Shown: positions 20,301 through 28,142 of the stretch, piece after piece | How positions within the stretch are numbered: the first letter of the stretch is position 1 | Layout of the letters: each line of letters starts with the position of its first letter | Source: Geofilum rubicundum JCM 15548 | Lineage (GTDB): Bacteria > Bacteroidota > Bacteroidia > Bacteroidales > Marinilabiliaceae | Length of the DNA stretch: 64,000 nucleotides | NCBI RefSeq assembly: GCF_000974365.1 | Contig: NZ_BAZW01000001.1 | Location: 62,001 to 126,000 of the forward strand | Direction: 5' to 3' | Position numbers and translations under genes: made by a program | The notes under the pieces: generated by a model | Told to the model about the DNA's origin: nothing | The model's database searches: none | Seen by the model: only the letters and a program-made list of their open reading frames with translations

Positions 20301-21548
20301 TCGGACAAGTCGCGCTGGGAGAAAATTTACAATGTTTCTGACGAACGTATTTGGGAAACCCGGGTGGCCTTACGGCGAAAATTGATTGACTATATTCGTT
20401 GGCGCATGGGTGTTGGCATGGTGGAACGCCACGAAGATCCTTCCCACATTGTGGATGTGCTCGATACCATTCGTGAAGATGCTTTAACCATTGGTTTTGC
20501 ACGAAGGTTTGCGACTTATAAACGGGCCCATTTGCTGTTCACTGATTTGGATCGACTGGCCCGTATTGTGAACGATCCCAAACGGCCGGTACAGTTTATT
20601 TTTGCGGGTAAGGCCCATCCCGCTGATGCCGCCGGTCAGGGATTGATTAAGCACATTGTGGAGATTTCTAAGCGCCCCGAATTTACCGGGAAAATTATTT
20701 TCCTGGAAAATTACGATATGGAGTTGGCCAAGCGATTGGTCAGCGGTGTGGATGTATGGTTGAATACACCTACCCGACCGCTCGAAGCTTCCGGAACCAG
20801 CGGAGAAAAAGCCGAGATGAACGGGGTTCTCAATTTTAGTGTGCTGGATGGCTGGTGGTTCGAGGGTTATAAGGAAGAGGCCGGCTGGGCATTAACCGAT
20901 AAGAAGGATTTTGAAAATCAGGATTTTCAAAATGATTTGGATGCCAAAACCATCTATAGTATTTTTGAGAATGAGATTATTCCCCGGTTTTTTGAAAAAA
21001 ATGACAAGGGCTTTCCCGAGGGTTGGATTCAGTATGTAAAGAATTCGATTGCCAAAATTGCTCCCGAGTTTACGACCCGTCGGATGATTAATGATTATGA
21101 GGACCGCTTTTACCATCCCATGTTTGAGCGGGTGAAGTTGTTAAATGCCAACGATTACCGCATGGCACGTGAAATTGCCGGATGGAAACGCCGGGTTTAC
21201 GCCGGTTGGCAGTATGTTTCGGTGCTCTCCTGTACCATGCCCGATATTGCTCAAAAAGAGCTGGGTATTGGCGAGAAATATGAAGTCGAGGTTGTTTTGG
21301 ACCTGAAGCGTTTGGTTGGCGTTGACATCGGTCTGGAGATGGTGATTGCTGAGGCCAGTGAAGATCAGTTTCCTGCCATTTTGCATATTGAGCCTTTTAC
21401 GGAAGTTAAGAAAGAAGGCTCGGTGGTTCATTACAAACTGGATTATAAATTGAACCTGCCTGGTGTTTATAAGTTTGGTATTCGTATGTTCCCGTATAAT
21501 GAGGCCTTACCGCACAAGCAGGATTTTAGTTTGGTGAGGTGGATATAA
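17313..21548 (+). CDS. Glycogen synthase (GT3-like) / alpha-glucan phosphorylase (GT35) fusion
   Basis: A single uninterrupted 1411-residue frame. Residues 1 to about 550 resemble the GT3 (eukaryotic-type, UDP-glucose-using) glycogen synthases: FETSWEVCNKMGGIHTVLSS at the start and the E-x7-E region YYEPWGYTPQESIAFG. After a short linker, residues about 580-1411 are a GT35 phosphorylase of the DUF3417-headed type: LARNLWWTWN, YHCNEGHAALINVERL, FARRFATYKRA, and EASGTSGEKAEMNG, whose Lys matches the PLP-binding lysine, near residue 1160. One chain therefore combines chain elongation with phosphorolysis. It is the last gene of the glycogen operon and faces glgB. Confidence 0.92.
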   Translation: MVDSYLKPDYVFETSWEVCNKMGGIHTVLSSRAHTLVQQFQDQLIFIGPDVWRGPHRNPEFIPDDTLFADWQAVMQYEGVRVKVGRWNVHGHPVVILVDFSPFVARKNEILSYLWETFKVDSISGHWDYVESALFGYAAGVVIESFYKFHLTGPDKVIAHFNEWMTGSGALYLKDKLPQVGTIFTTHATTIGRSLAGNGFPVYDEMAGYDTHLKAQELGVMAKHSMEKMTAANVDCFATVSDITANECAQFLNRPVDVVTPNGFENDFVPKGEQYVEKRNAAREKLRHVASCVMGYQVSDQALLVASSGRYEFRNKGADVILDALKSLNEDPKLDREVLFFVLIPANTYGPRKDLMDRLQGAAFDEALPNPFLTHGLNDLGYDPIINKIQEIHLNNEASEKVKLIFVPSYLNGDDGVFNIPYYDLLIGMDLTVFPSYYEPWGYTPQESIAFGIPTVSTTLAGFGIWASQFSKSVFDGVAVVTRNDSNREEAVRSIVTIIKEFAASDASVIEEARKKCFKLAADLEWENLIKHYYKAYDIALKEVNNRRDQFSNVQQQEVRAPLKPDLVSVPSWKKLIIKSKMPDRISALNVLARNLWWTWNYQVVELFELIDEEIWEDVRKNPVQLLEKVSYDKLTQLAEDTSFTSKLDEVYEMFQKYMAQPMGQGPDIAYFSMEYGLSDVLKIYSGGLGVLAGDYLKEASDKGVNITAVGLLYRYGYFKQVLTVNGEQTASYEMQEFSNLPLEEVRDADGQLIKVKIDLPGREMYAAVWKAQVGRISLYLMDTDIAENTHQDREITYKLYGGDWENRLKQEILLGIGGVRLLKALNAQPDLYHCNEGHAALINVERLVHLVEKKFSFAEALELVKVSSLFTTHTPVPAGHDKFEEDMFRIYMRHIPEKLNISWEDLMDFGQEGMEENEKFSMSVLAAKTSQEINGVSWLHGEVTKKMFRHMWKGYFPEELHIKYVTNGVHYGTWTAKEFRKLYESEFGEGFLEDVSDKSRWEKIYNVSDERIWETRVALRRKLIDYIRWRMGVGMVERHEDPSHIVDVLDTIREDALTIGFARRFATYKRAHLLFTDLDRLARIVNDPKRPVQFIFAGKAHPADAAGQGLIKHIVEISKRPEFTGKIIFLENYDMELAKRLVSGVDVWLNTPTRPLEASGTSGEKAEMNGVLNFSVLDGWWFEGYKEEAGWALTDKKDFENQDFQNDLDAKTIYSIFENEIIPRFFEKNDKGFPEGWIQYVKNSIAKIAPEFTTRRMINDYEDRFYHPMFERVKLLNANDYRMAREIAGWKRRVYAGWQYVSVLSCTMPDIAQKELGIGEKYEVEVVLDLKRLVGVDIGLEMVIAEASEDQFPAILHIEPFTEVKKEGSVVHYKLDYKLNLPGVYKFGIRMFPYNEALPHKQDFSLVRWI

Positions 21549-21549
21549 G

Positions 21550-21713
21550 CGTAGCGGGATGATAGGTCGAGAGGTCAATAGGTCAATAGGTTGATAGGTC
21601 GATAGGTCGAGAGGCGAAGCGGGATGAGAGGGGGGAGAAAGGGTGAGAGGGGTTGATGGGGGCTTAAAGGGTGAGAAGGGTCGAGAGGTTAGGAGGGGTT
21701 GATGGGGTTAAAA
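21550..21713. repeat. G-rich low-complexity repeat with an octamer array
   Basis: Directly after the fusion gene stop, 21564-21611 is six tandem 8-bp units of the form AGGTYRAK (AGGTCGAG, AGGTCAAT twice, AGGTTGAT, AGGTCGAT, AGGTCGAG). It is followed to 21709 by G-rich words including GGGTTGATGGGG twice and GGGTGAGA twice. GCGGGATGAKAGG occurs at 21554 and again at 21619. The same vocabulary appears at 3031-3250. No gene is encoded. Confidence 0.75.
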
Positions 21714-21720
21714 ATAAAGA

Positions 21721-21750
21721 GGGCAAAAGCGATTCGCTTTTGCCCTTTTT
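21721..21750. terminator. Bidirectional terminator between the fusion gene and glgB
   Basis: A perfect 11-bp stem (GGGCAAAAGCG / CGCTTTTGCCC, loop ATT) is followed by T5 on the plus strand. On the minus strand the stem is followed by a T-rich tail. It sits between two convergent genes. Confidence 0.9.
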
Positions 21751-21761
21751 ATTTTTTGGGC

Positions 21762-23774
21762 TTACCCGTAAACCGATTTGACGGGTTGCCTTTTGAGAAC
21801 CAGGCCCATTCGGGCGGGCAGATACATTCGTAGTTGGTGCTGGGTTTTGTTGTTTGAGAGGGCCTGGGTAAAGTAAACCATGGATTTGTTGACCCGGTCA
21901 AAGCCACCAAATCCGGGGTCATCTGTTGACAGAACAATTTTAAATTTGCCGGCATTGGTGGGTATGCCATAGTCGGTATAGGATTGTGAGGGATGAAAGT
22001 TAAAGATGAATAGCAGGCCTGCCCGTTCAAAGGCCAATACCTGGTCGATGGTGTTGGCCAGCTTCAGATATATTTCCGGAACAGCATTCAGTTTTTCTTT
22101 TCTGGCCAGAAGAATCATGGTCCGGTCGAACAGTCCCAGCCACCTGAATTTTAGCGCTTCATTGTCAAAGAGCTGCCACTGTCGGCGGGCATATTTATAG
22201 GACCACTGGTTACCTTCCCTTGGGAAGTCAATCCATTCGGGATGGCCGAATTCATTGCCCATGAAATTGAGGTAGCCGCCGTAAGCTGTGCCCAGAGTGA
22301 TGAGGCGTATCATCTTATGGAGGGCAATGGCTCTGTCAATGATTAAATTGGGGGTGTTGACCGACATGGAATCATACATTTCCTTATCGGCCAGCCTGAA
22401 CAGGATGGTTTTGTCGCCCACCAAAGCCTGGTCATGCGATTCGGCATAGGATATGATTTTTTCCTCCGGGCGGTGCTGACTCAGTTCATGATATATCTGG
22501 CCAACATTCCATTGCTCATCGGTCTGCTCCTTGATGGTTTTTATCCAAAAGTCGGGTACACCCATGGACAGCCGGAAATCGAAACCCAGACCATCCCGGT
22601 CACCCGCTATGGTCATGCCCGGCATGCCGCTCATTTCCTCGGCAATGCTTACAGCTTTAGGGTGGATCTCGTGAATCAGCTGGTTGGCCAGACTGAGATA
22701 CAGGATGGCGTCGTCATCCTGCTGTCCGTTAAAGTAATCGTCATAACTGGTAAAGGCTTTTTCTAAACCATGGTGATAGTAAAGCATGCTGGTAACGCCA
22801 TCAAAACGATAACCGTCAAAATGGAATTCTTCCAGCCAATACCGGCAATTGGACAGTAAGAAGCGCTGGACTTCTTCCTTACCATAATCAAAGCATCTGG
22901 AATCCCATGCCGGATGGTTGCCTCTTTCACCTTTGTGAAAATACTGGTGGTAGGACCCGTCGAAGCGGCTTAGTCCTTCTTCCTCATTTCTGACCGAATG
23001 GGAGTGTACCAAATCCATGATGACACTAATGCCCATCTGGTGGGCTTTGTTAATAAGAAATTTTAGTTCTTCAGGGGTTCCGAAGCGACTGGAGGGGGCA
23101 AAGAAGTTGGACACATGGTAGCCGAAACTACCATAATAGGGATGTTCCTGCACGGCCATTAATTGCAGCATGTTGTATCCGGCTTCTTTGATGCGGGGCA
23201 ATATTTTTTCTGCAAACTCCAGATACGAACCCACTTTTTCCTCGATTTGGGCCATGCCCGTGTGTGCCTCGTATATCAGGGGCGGCTCATCAGCTACGGA
23301 AAAATGCTGATCAGACCATTGAAAGGGTTCAGGCCGCCAAACCTGCGCACTGAACAACAAGGTGTCCGAATCCTGAACGGTTCTTGTGGCATAGGCAGGG
23401 ATGCGCATGCCTGCGCCACCCTCCCAAACCATCCAAAGCTTATAGTGGTCGCCATGCTTGAGCAGTTCTGATGCCAGATGGATCACCCAAACGCCACCAT
23501 CTTGACGCATTAGTTTATAGGCCTTTTGGGGTTGCCAGTCAGAAAAAGGACCTACCAGATAGAGCTCGGTTGCATGGGGGGCCCATTCGCGGAAAACCCA
23601 TTGCCCCTTGGAAAAGTGCAGTCCAAATTCTTCATGGGCAGAGGCCAGGGACTTTAATGAGCCCCACCGATTGGCAATGAGATCCAGACTTTCTTCAAAA
23701 CGCACGCGGCGTTTCTCCAGTTGTGAACCATAAGGTTGGAGCCAGGGGTCGTAATCGATCAGTCGCATGGGCAA
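21762..23774 (-). CDS. glgB: 1,4-alpha-glucan branching enzyme GlgB
   Basis: A 670-residue GH13 branching enzyme that makes alpha-1,6 branches in glycogen. It has an N-terminal CBM48 domain (FREWAPHATELYLVGPF), then the GH13 barrel with DLVHSHSVRNEE, the nucleophile Asp in DGYRFDGVTSM (near residue 325), the acid/base Glu in SIAEEMSGM (near residue 378) and the stabiliser Asp in YAESHDQALVGDKT. The layout resembles the eukaryotic-type branching enzymes common in Bacteroidota. It converges on the glycogen operon and lies 17 bp downstream of kdsB on the same strand. Confidence 0.95.
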   Translation of the reverse strand: MPMRLIDYDPWLQPYGSQLEKRRVRFEESLDLIANRWGSLKSLASAHEEFGLHFSKGQWVFREWAPHATELYLVGPFSDWQPQKAYKLMRQDGGVWVIHLASELLKHGDHYKLWMVWEGGAGMRIPAYATRTVQDSDTLLFSAQVWRPEPFQWSDQHFSVADEPPLIYEAHTGMAQIEEKVGSYLEFAEKILPRIKEAGYNMLQLMAVQEHPYYGSFGYHVSNFFAPSSRFGTPEELKFLINKAHQMGISVIMDLVHSHSVRNEEEGLSRFDGSYHQYFHKGERGNHPAWDSRCFDYGKEEVQRFLLSNCRYWLEEFHFDGYRFDGVTSMLYYHHGLEKAFTSYDDYFNGQQDDDAILYLSLANQLIHEIHPKAVSIAEEMSGMPGMTIAGDRDGLGFDFRLSMGVPDFWIKTIKEQTDEQWNVGQIYHELSQHRPEEKIISYAESHDQALVGDKTILFRLADKEMYDSMSVNTPNLIIDRAIALHKMIRLITLGTAYGGYLNFMGNEFGHPEWIDFPREGNQWSYKYARRQWQLFDNEALKFRWLGLFDRTMILLARKEKLNAVPEIYLKLANTIDQVLAFERAGLLFIFNFHPSQSYTDYGIPTNAGKFKIVLSTDDPGFGGFDRVNKSMVYFTQALSNNKTQHQLRMYLPARMGLVLKRQPVKSVYG

Positions 23775-23791
23775 AATATTTTAAATAATAG

Positions 23792-24550
23792 TTAAAGCAA
23801 GCCCGAACGAATAACGCGTTCGAGGTCTTCCGGTGTGTCAATGCCCACACTCTCGTGGGTAGTAGGTCGCACACTGATTTTGTAATTGTTTTCGAGCCAG
23901 CGCAATTGTTCTAAAGATTCAGCCATCTCGAGGGCAGAGGGTTTCAGATTGGTTATTTCTCTTAAGATGTCACTTCTGTAGCCATACAATCCTATATGAA
24001 GGAAATAAGTATGGTGCAGATGCCATTCTTCTTTGGGGTGTTGGCGTAAAAAGGGAATGGGTGAGCGTGAAAAATAGAGCGCCTCATATTTGGGATTCAT
24101 GATGACTTTGGGTTTGTTGGCATCCCATAAATCTTCTGCGCTTTTAAGGGGCTTCACCAGGGTCGCAATTTCTGTCATGGAACTCATAAAACAACCAGCC
24201 AGCGTTACCAGCAAGTCGGGTTCAATAAATGGCTCATCCCCCTGAATGTTAATGACCACGTCAAAACTGCGCTTCTCCTCCATTTCGATGAGGTTGAGCG
24301 CTTCGGTGCACCGATCGGTGCCGCTCTGGTGATCGGGGGAAGTCATGATGACTTTGCCGCCAAAGTGGGTAACTGCCTTGGAAATACGCTGGTCGTCCGT
24401 GGCCACATATACATTGGTTAAGGCCTTTGATGCTTGTTCGTAAACTCTCTGAATCATTGGCTTCCCACCTATATCAGCCAGTGGTTTTCCTGGAAAACGG
24501 GTAGAGGCATAACGGGCAGGTATGATACCTATAATGGATTCTTGTTTCAT
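23792..24550 (-). CDS. kdsB: 3-deoxy-manno-octulosonate cytidylyltransferase KdsB
   Basis: A 252-residue enzyme that activates Kdo as CMP-Kdo for lipid A-core assembly. Motifs: IIPARYASTRFPGKPLADI at the N-terminus, the SGTDRCTEAL segment near residue 95, INIQGDEPFI near residue 105, and HIGLYGYRSDIL near residue 185. ATG 24550 gives the standard start MKQESIIGIIPARY; an upstream TTG at 24559 adds only three residues. It is cytoplasmic. It reads toward glgB with a 17-bp gap, so the two may share a transcript although their pathways differ. Confidence 0.95.
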   Translation of the reverse strand: MKQESIIGIIPARYASTRFPGKPLADIGGKPMIQRVYEQASKALTNVYVATDDQRISKAVTHFGGKVIMTSPDHQSGTDRCTEALNLIEMEEKRSFDVVINIQGDEPFIEPDLLVTLAGCFMSSMTEIATLVKPLKSAEDLWDANKPKVIMNPKYEALYFSRSPIPFLRQHPKEEWHLHHTYFLHIGLYGYRSDILREITNLKPSALEMAESLEQLRWLENNYKISVRPTTHESVGIDTPEDLERVIRSGLL

Positions 24551-24658
24551 ATGGATCAATTATTTTCATTACTAAGGTAAGGAAAATGCAGGGACCGGTT
24601 TCTATTTGGCGGGGACTATTTTAGAACAAAATCGGCTATGTATTTGTAATCAAAATTG

Positions 24659-24666
24659 TAACTTTG
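24659..24666 (+). promoter_or_regulatory. Candidate -7 box upstream of the sigma-54 activator gene
   Basis: TAACTTTG matches TAnnTTTG and lies 53 bp before the ATG at 24720. The -33 region is not convincing. Confidence 0.3.
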
Positions 24667-24719
24667 TCAGTTGAACCTGAAATTTTAGCAGGATTTTTAA
24701 GAAATACATAGTTGTTGAT

Positions 24720-25961
24720 ATGAAGGATGTTCAGCAAATAAAGCAGCGATTTGGAATTATTGGCAATTCACACGCCCTGAACAGAGCCATCGATGTGGCT
24801 GTTCAGGTGGCGCCAACCGACTTGTCGGTTTTAATTACAGGGGAGAGTGGGACCGGTAAGGAGGTTTTTCCACAAATCATTCATCAATTCAGTACCCGTA
24901 AACACGGATCCTATATTGCCGTGAACTGCGGAGCCATTCCCGAAGGCACCATTGATTCAGAGTTGTTTGGCCATGAAAAGGGCTCTTTTACCGGCGCTTT
25001 GTCCGATCGCAAAGGATACTTTGAGGAGGCCCATGAAGGCACCATTTTCCTGGACGAGATAGGCGAGTTACCGCTGGCCACCCAGGTGCGGTTATTGCGG
25101 GTACTTGAAACCGGAGAGTTTATAAAGGTCGGTTCTTCCAAAATAATAAAAACCAATGTGCGCTTAGTAGCGGCCACCAATGTCAATCTGGAACAGGCCA
25201 TTTCAAAAGGTCGCTTTCGGGAAGATTTATTTTACCGGCTTAACAGTGTGCCCATTATCATGCCGCCCTTAAGAGAGCGGGTGGATGATATTTATTTGTT
25301 GTTCAGGAAGTTTGCCAATGATTTTGGGGATCGGTACCGGATGCCTGCCATCAAACTGGATGAAGAGGCACGCTTATTGCTTGAAAAATACCGTTGGCCG
25401 GGAAATATCCGGCAGCTCAAAAATATAACCGAGCAGATTTCGGTGATTGAAAACCAAAGGGTTTTAAATGCCGATGATTTGCGAAAATATTTACCTTCGC
25501 ATGCCGGAGAAAATTTACCGGCGCTCATTGGCAATGAGCACCGGTCGGAGCCCGGATTTTCAAGCGAAAGAGAAATTCTTTACAAGGTGCTTTTTGAGAT
25601 GAAAAGCGATATGAATGATTTGAAGAAGCTGGTTTTGGAGATGTTGCAGCATGGCGGTGATTTGAATCTGAAAGGAGAGAATGCGCAGCTGATTCAGAAT
25701 TTGTACAATGGGGAAAGTGAAATTATTAAGCCTTCCACCACTCCTGCTCCCATGAATTATTCGCCGCATCACAACGATCATTCCATCGAAGACACAGAAG
25801 AGTTTATAGAAGAATCCCTGTCGTTGGAGGACAAGGAGAGGGAGTTGATTGAAAAAGCCCTGGAGCGACACGGGGGGCGAAGAAAAAATGCTGCCCGGGA
25901 GTTGGGGATTTCTGAACGTACACTTTACCGTAAGATAAAAGAATATGCAATTAATGGTTAA
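24720..25961 (+). CDS. Sigma-54 interaction domain transcriptional activator (Fis-type HTH)
   Basis: A 413-residue bacterial enhancer-binding protein without a receiver or other sensory domain: the AAA+ module begins at about residue 12. Walker A is GESGTGKE, the sigma-54 contact loop GSFTGA is present, Walker B is GTIFLDEIG, the arginine finger segment is FREDLFYRL and sensor II is WPGNIRQLKN. After a variable linker, the C-terminal Fis-type helix-turn-helix contains RKNAARELGISERTLYRKIKE. It activates sigma-54 RNA polymerase; how it is controlled is unknown since no sensor is attached. Its last 17 bp overlap the next gene. Confidence 0.93.
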   Translation: MKDVQQIKQRFGIIGNSHALNRAIDVAVQVAPTDLSVLITGESGTGKEVFPQIIHQFSTRKHGSYIAVNCGAIPEGTIDSELFGHEKGSFTGALSDRKGYFEEAHEGTIFLDEIGELPLATQVRLLRVLETGEFIKVGSSKIIKTNVRLVAATNVNLEQAISKGRFREDLFYRLNSVPIIMPPLRERVDDIYLLFRKFANDFGDRYRMPAIKLDEEARLLLEKYRWPGNIRQLKNITEQISVIENQRVLNADDLRKYLPSHAGENLPALIGNEHRSEPGFSSEREILYKVLFEMKSDMNDLKKLVLEMLQHGGDLNLKGENAQLIQNLYNGESEIIKPSTTPAPMNYSPHHNDHSIEDTEEFIEESLSLEDKERELIEKALERHGGRRKNAARELGISERTLYRKIKEYAING

Positions 25962-26472
25962 TGGGAGGTTTTTGGCATCCCGTCTGTTTTGGGTCGCGGC
26001 TGTTGTATTAATGGCCGGTTGCAAGGTGCAGATGACTTTCAGAGGGTCCTCTGTTCCGGAAAATGTCAATACTGCTTCCGTTCAGTATTTCGAAAACCGG
26101 GCCCCGCTCATTAATCCGCTTTTGAGTCAGACCTTCACAGAGGCTTTAAAGGATCGGATTACTTCGGAATCACGTCTGATTATCAATGACGAGGTGGGAG
26201 ATGTGGATTTTTCAGGAGAAATCACCGGGTATGACCTGCGGCCTATGGCCATTCAGGCCAATGCCATCTCTGCAGAAACGCGCATGACCATTAGCATTCG
26301 GGTGCGTTACCGCAATTTTAAAAATCCCCAACAGAATTGGGAATCTTCCTTTTCTGCTTATGCCGATTTTGAGAGCAGCCAGAATATTACGGCCATAGAA
26401 TCTGAATTGGTAAGTGATATCGTGGATCAGATTACTGAAAATATTTTTAACAAAGCATTCTCTGACTGGTAG
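25945..26472 (+). CDS. LptE-like outer-membrane lipoprotein
   Basis: A 175-residue lipoprotein with signal peptide and lipobox VVLMAGC (Cys near residue 26). The mature part (TFRGSSVPENVNTASVQYFENRAP, SGEITGYDLRPMAI, FENSFSAY-like strand region) matches the Bacteroidota LptE-type family, which assists LptD in placing LPS in the outer membrane. The short size and position between a sigma-54 activator and secG are typical for the phylum. It overlaps the preceding gene by 17 bp. The LptE assignment comes from family resemblance. Confidence 0.8.
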   Translation: MQLMVNGRFLASRLFWVAAVVLMAGCKVQMTFRGSSVPENVNTASVQYFENRAPLINPLLSQTFTEALKDRITSESRLIINDEVGDVDFSGEITGYDLRPMAIQANAISAETRMTISIRVRYRNFKNPQQNWESSFSAYADFESSQNITAIESELVSDIVDQITENIFNKAFSDW

Positions 26473-26478
26473 GAATAT

Positions 26479-27453
26479 ATGAACAAGCAGCAAATTACAA
26501 CCGCCCTTGGTCAGCCCCACGGCCTGAACGAGCAGACGCTTGATCAGATGCGGGAGGTGTTGGACGAGTATCCTTTTTTTCAGGCAGGAAGGATGCTGTG
26601 GATTAAGAATTTGCATTTGTTGGGACACATTCGTTATAACAATGAATTAAAACTCGCTGCCGCCCATATTGCTGACCGGTCTCGGTTGTTTGAGTTGTTG
26701 CATGCGCCGGAAATAGAGGCGATTACGGAAAAAGCGGACAGCGCCGATGTGGTTGTTTTACCATCGGATGATCAGACTTCAGAACCGGACCAGAACAAAA
26801 CGCTTGAGGACTTCATTGAGACAGAAGGACCGGTAGCTGCAGATGATTATTTTGGAGCGGATGAGGATTTTAAAACCGAGAGCGGAGATTCGCTAAGGTT
26901 TACCCGCTCTTTTGAAGAGGAGCAGGAGGACGATGAAGAGGAGATCAGATATGCTTTTCCGGATGAGACAGAGAACATCGTTTTGCCCAGTGCGGATTTA
27001 CTGGGATACGAAATGCCTGAAACATCTCCCTATCGTTTATCAGATAACGAAAGCGCCAATTGGGATGAAGCGCACTCCTTTTCGGGTTGGTTAAGCGTAT
27101 TAAAGAATCAGCCTGCTCCAATGCCGCCCTCCGAAGTGAATCCTGAGGTAGAGGAAAATGGCGGCAAAAAGAGGTCGTTGATCGATCATTTTTTGGAGAG
27201 TGGCATGAAGAAGCGACGAACCCCTCCGGTCAAGGCACAGGATAAGAAGGATGAAATTGTCGACATTTCGGCCAAGAGCCTGCAGGAAAATGAGGATTTG
27301 ATGACCGAAACCCTGGCCAATATATATATCAAACAGGAACATTTTTTTAAGGCAATTGATATATTCGAACGTTTGCGTTTGAAATATCCCGAAAAAAACC
27401 TTTACTTTGCACGTCGAATTAAAGAGTTGGAAGAACACATTAATAATCAGTAA
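26479..27453 (+). CDS. Hypothetical acidic protein upstream of secG
   Basis: A 324-residue cytoplasmic protein I cannot assign to an enzyme family. The N-terminal 90 residues are helical (EVLDEYPFFQAGRMLWIKNLHLLGH), followed by a long acidic, low-complexity middle. The C-terminal 50 residues (ETLANIYIKQEHFFKAIDIFERLRLKYP) look like one tetratricopeptide-type helical pair. Such proteins are commonly found just before secG in this phylum. It starts 6 bp after the LptE-like gene and ends 11 bp before secG, so it is in the same operon. Its function is unknown. Confidence 0.8.
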   Translation: MNKQQITTALGQPHGLNEQTLDQMREVLDEYPFFQAGRMLWIKNLHLLGHIRYNNELKLAAAHIADRSRLFELLHAPEIEAITEKADSADVVVLPSDDQTSEPDQNKTLEDFIETEGPVAADDYFGADEDFKTESGDSLRFTRSFEEEQEDDEEEIRYAFPDETENIVLPSADLLGYEMPETSPYRLSDNESANWDEAHSFSGWLSVLKNQPAPMPPSEVNPEVEENGGKKRSLIDHFLESGMKKRRTPPVKAQDKKDEIVDISAKSLQENEDLMTETLANIYIKQEHFFKAIDIFERLRLKYPEKNLYFARRIKELEEHINNQ

Positions 27454-27464
27454 TAAGTAATAAT

Positions 27465-27866
27465 ATGTATCCATTTGTATCTGTGTTGGTGATTTTGGTC
27501 AGCATTTTTTTGATTTTAATCGTTCTGGTTCAGAACTCCAAAGGTGGTGGACTTGCTTCAAATTTTGCCTCATCCAATCAGGTGATGGGGGTGCGAAAAA
27601 CCACTGATTTTCTTGAAAAAGCTACCTGGACACTGGCCACAGCTTTATTGGTGTTATCCTTTGTAGCGGTGATGGTTTTACCCAAAGGTGAAATGGGACG
27701 TCGGTCCGTTATTGACGAGCAGATGGAGAATGTCATGCCGCCTGCATCTAACATGCCTAACTTTCCCATAGGAGACGACGCTGAAGAAGAAGGTAATCCT
27801 GAAGAAGGTAATCCTGAAGAGGGATTGGAAAATTTAGATATAGAAGGACTGGAAATAGAAGAGTAA
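27465..27866 (+). CDS. secG: Protein translocase subunit SecG
   Basis: A 133-residue SecG, the small membrane subunit of the SecYEG channel. Two helices lie at residues about 3-22 and 50-69, joined by the conserved loop QNSKGGGLASNF and GVRKTTDFLEKATW. The C-terminal 45 residues are strongly acidic and contain a duplicated GNPEE segment, encoded by a 15-bp tandem repeat near 27789-27820. That tail is longer than in proteobacterial SecG but common in Bacteroidota. It is followed by a strong terminator. Confidence 0.92.
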   Translation: MYPFVSVLVILVSIFLILIVLVQNSKGGGLASNFASSNQVMGVRKTTDFLEKATWTLATALLVLSFVAVMVLPKGEMGRRSVIDEQMENVMPPASNMPNFPIGDDAEEEGNPEEGNPEEGLENLDIEGLEIEE

Positions 27867-27923
27867 ACCACCCTTCAATGATCCGGTGGACGGGTGAAAA
27901 TAAATGTCACCGTAAAATATGTC

Positions 27924-27953
27924 AGAGTGTCAGGTTTCCTGACACTCTTTTTT
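27924..27953 (+). terminator. Rho-independent terminator after secG
   Basis: Perfect 11-bp stem (AGAGTGTCAGG / CCTGACACTCT, loop TTT) followed by a T-run. Confidence 0.92.
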
Positions 27954-28035
27954 GTGCCTAAGTGATTCATTTTTTGTTGGAAGGAGTAAGGGGCTGGCTT
28001 CTGTATAGCAGGAGTAGTCATCTGACTAAGGCAAA

Positions 28036-28054
28036 ATGGCAGTTTTTGTGCCAT
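28036..28054 (+). promoter_or_regulatory. Palindrome with sigma-54-like spacing upstream of groES
   Basis: ATGGCA at 28036-28041 and TGCCAT at 28049-28054 form a perfect 6-bp inverted repeat with a 7-bp spacer. The same bases place GG at 28038-28039 and GC at 28050-28051, ten bases apart, as in sigma-54 -24/-12 elements. The match to TGGCAC and TTGC is partial. It lies 89 bp before the groES start. It could equally be a repressor site; no CIRCE element is visible. Confidence 0.3.
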
Positions 28055-28142
28055 AATAAGGCTGTTTTGGGCTTTGGCATGTTTTGTGAAACACAACATT
28101 CCGTACAATAAAAAATGTTTAACGATTAAATCAATATTAGAA

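Noticed and set aside
21564-21611. CRISPR array
   Set aside because: The units are 8 bp with no spacers; no cas genes are present.
28074-28142. Longer groES N-terminus
   Set aside because: GroES proteins do not carry such an extension, and it covers the likely promoter/leader.
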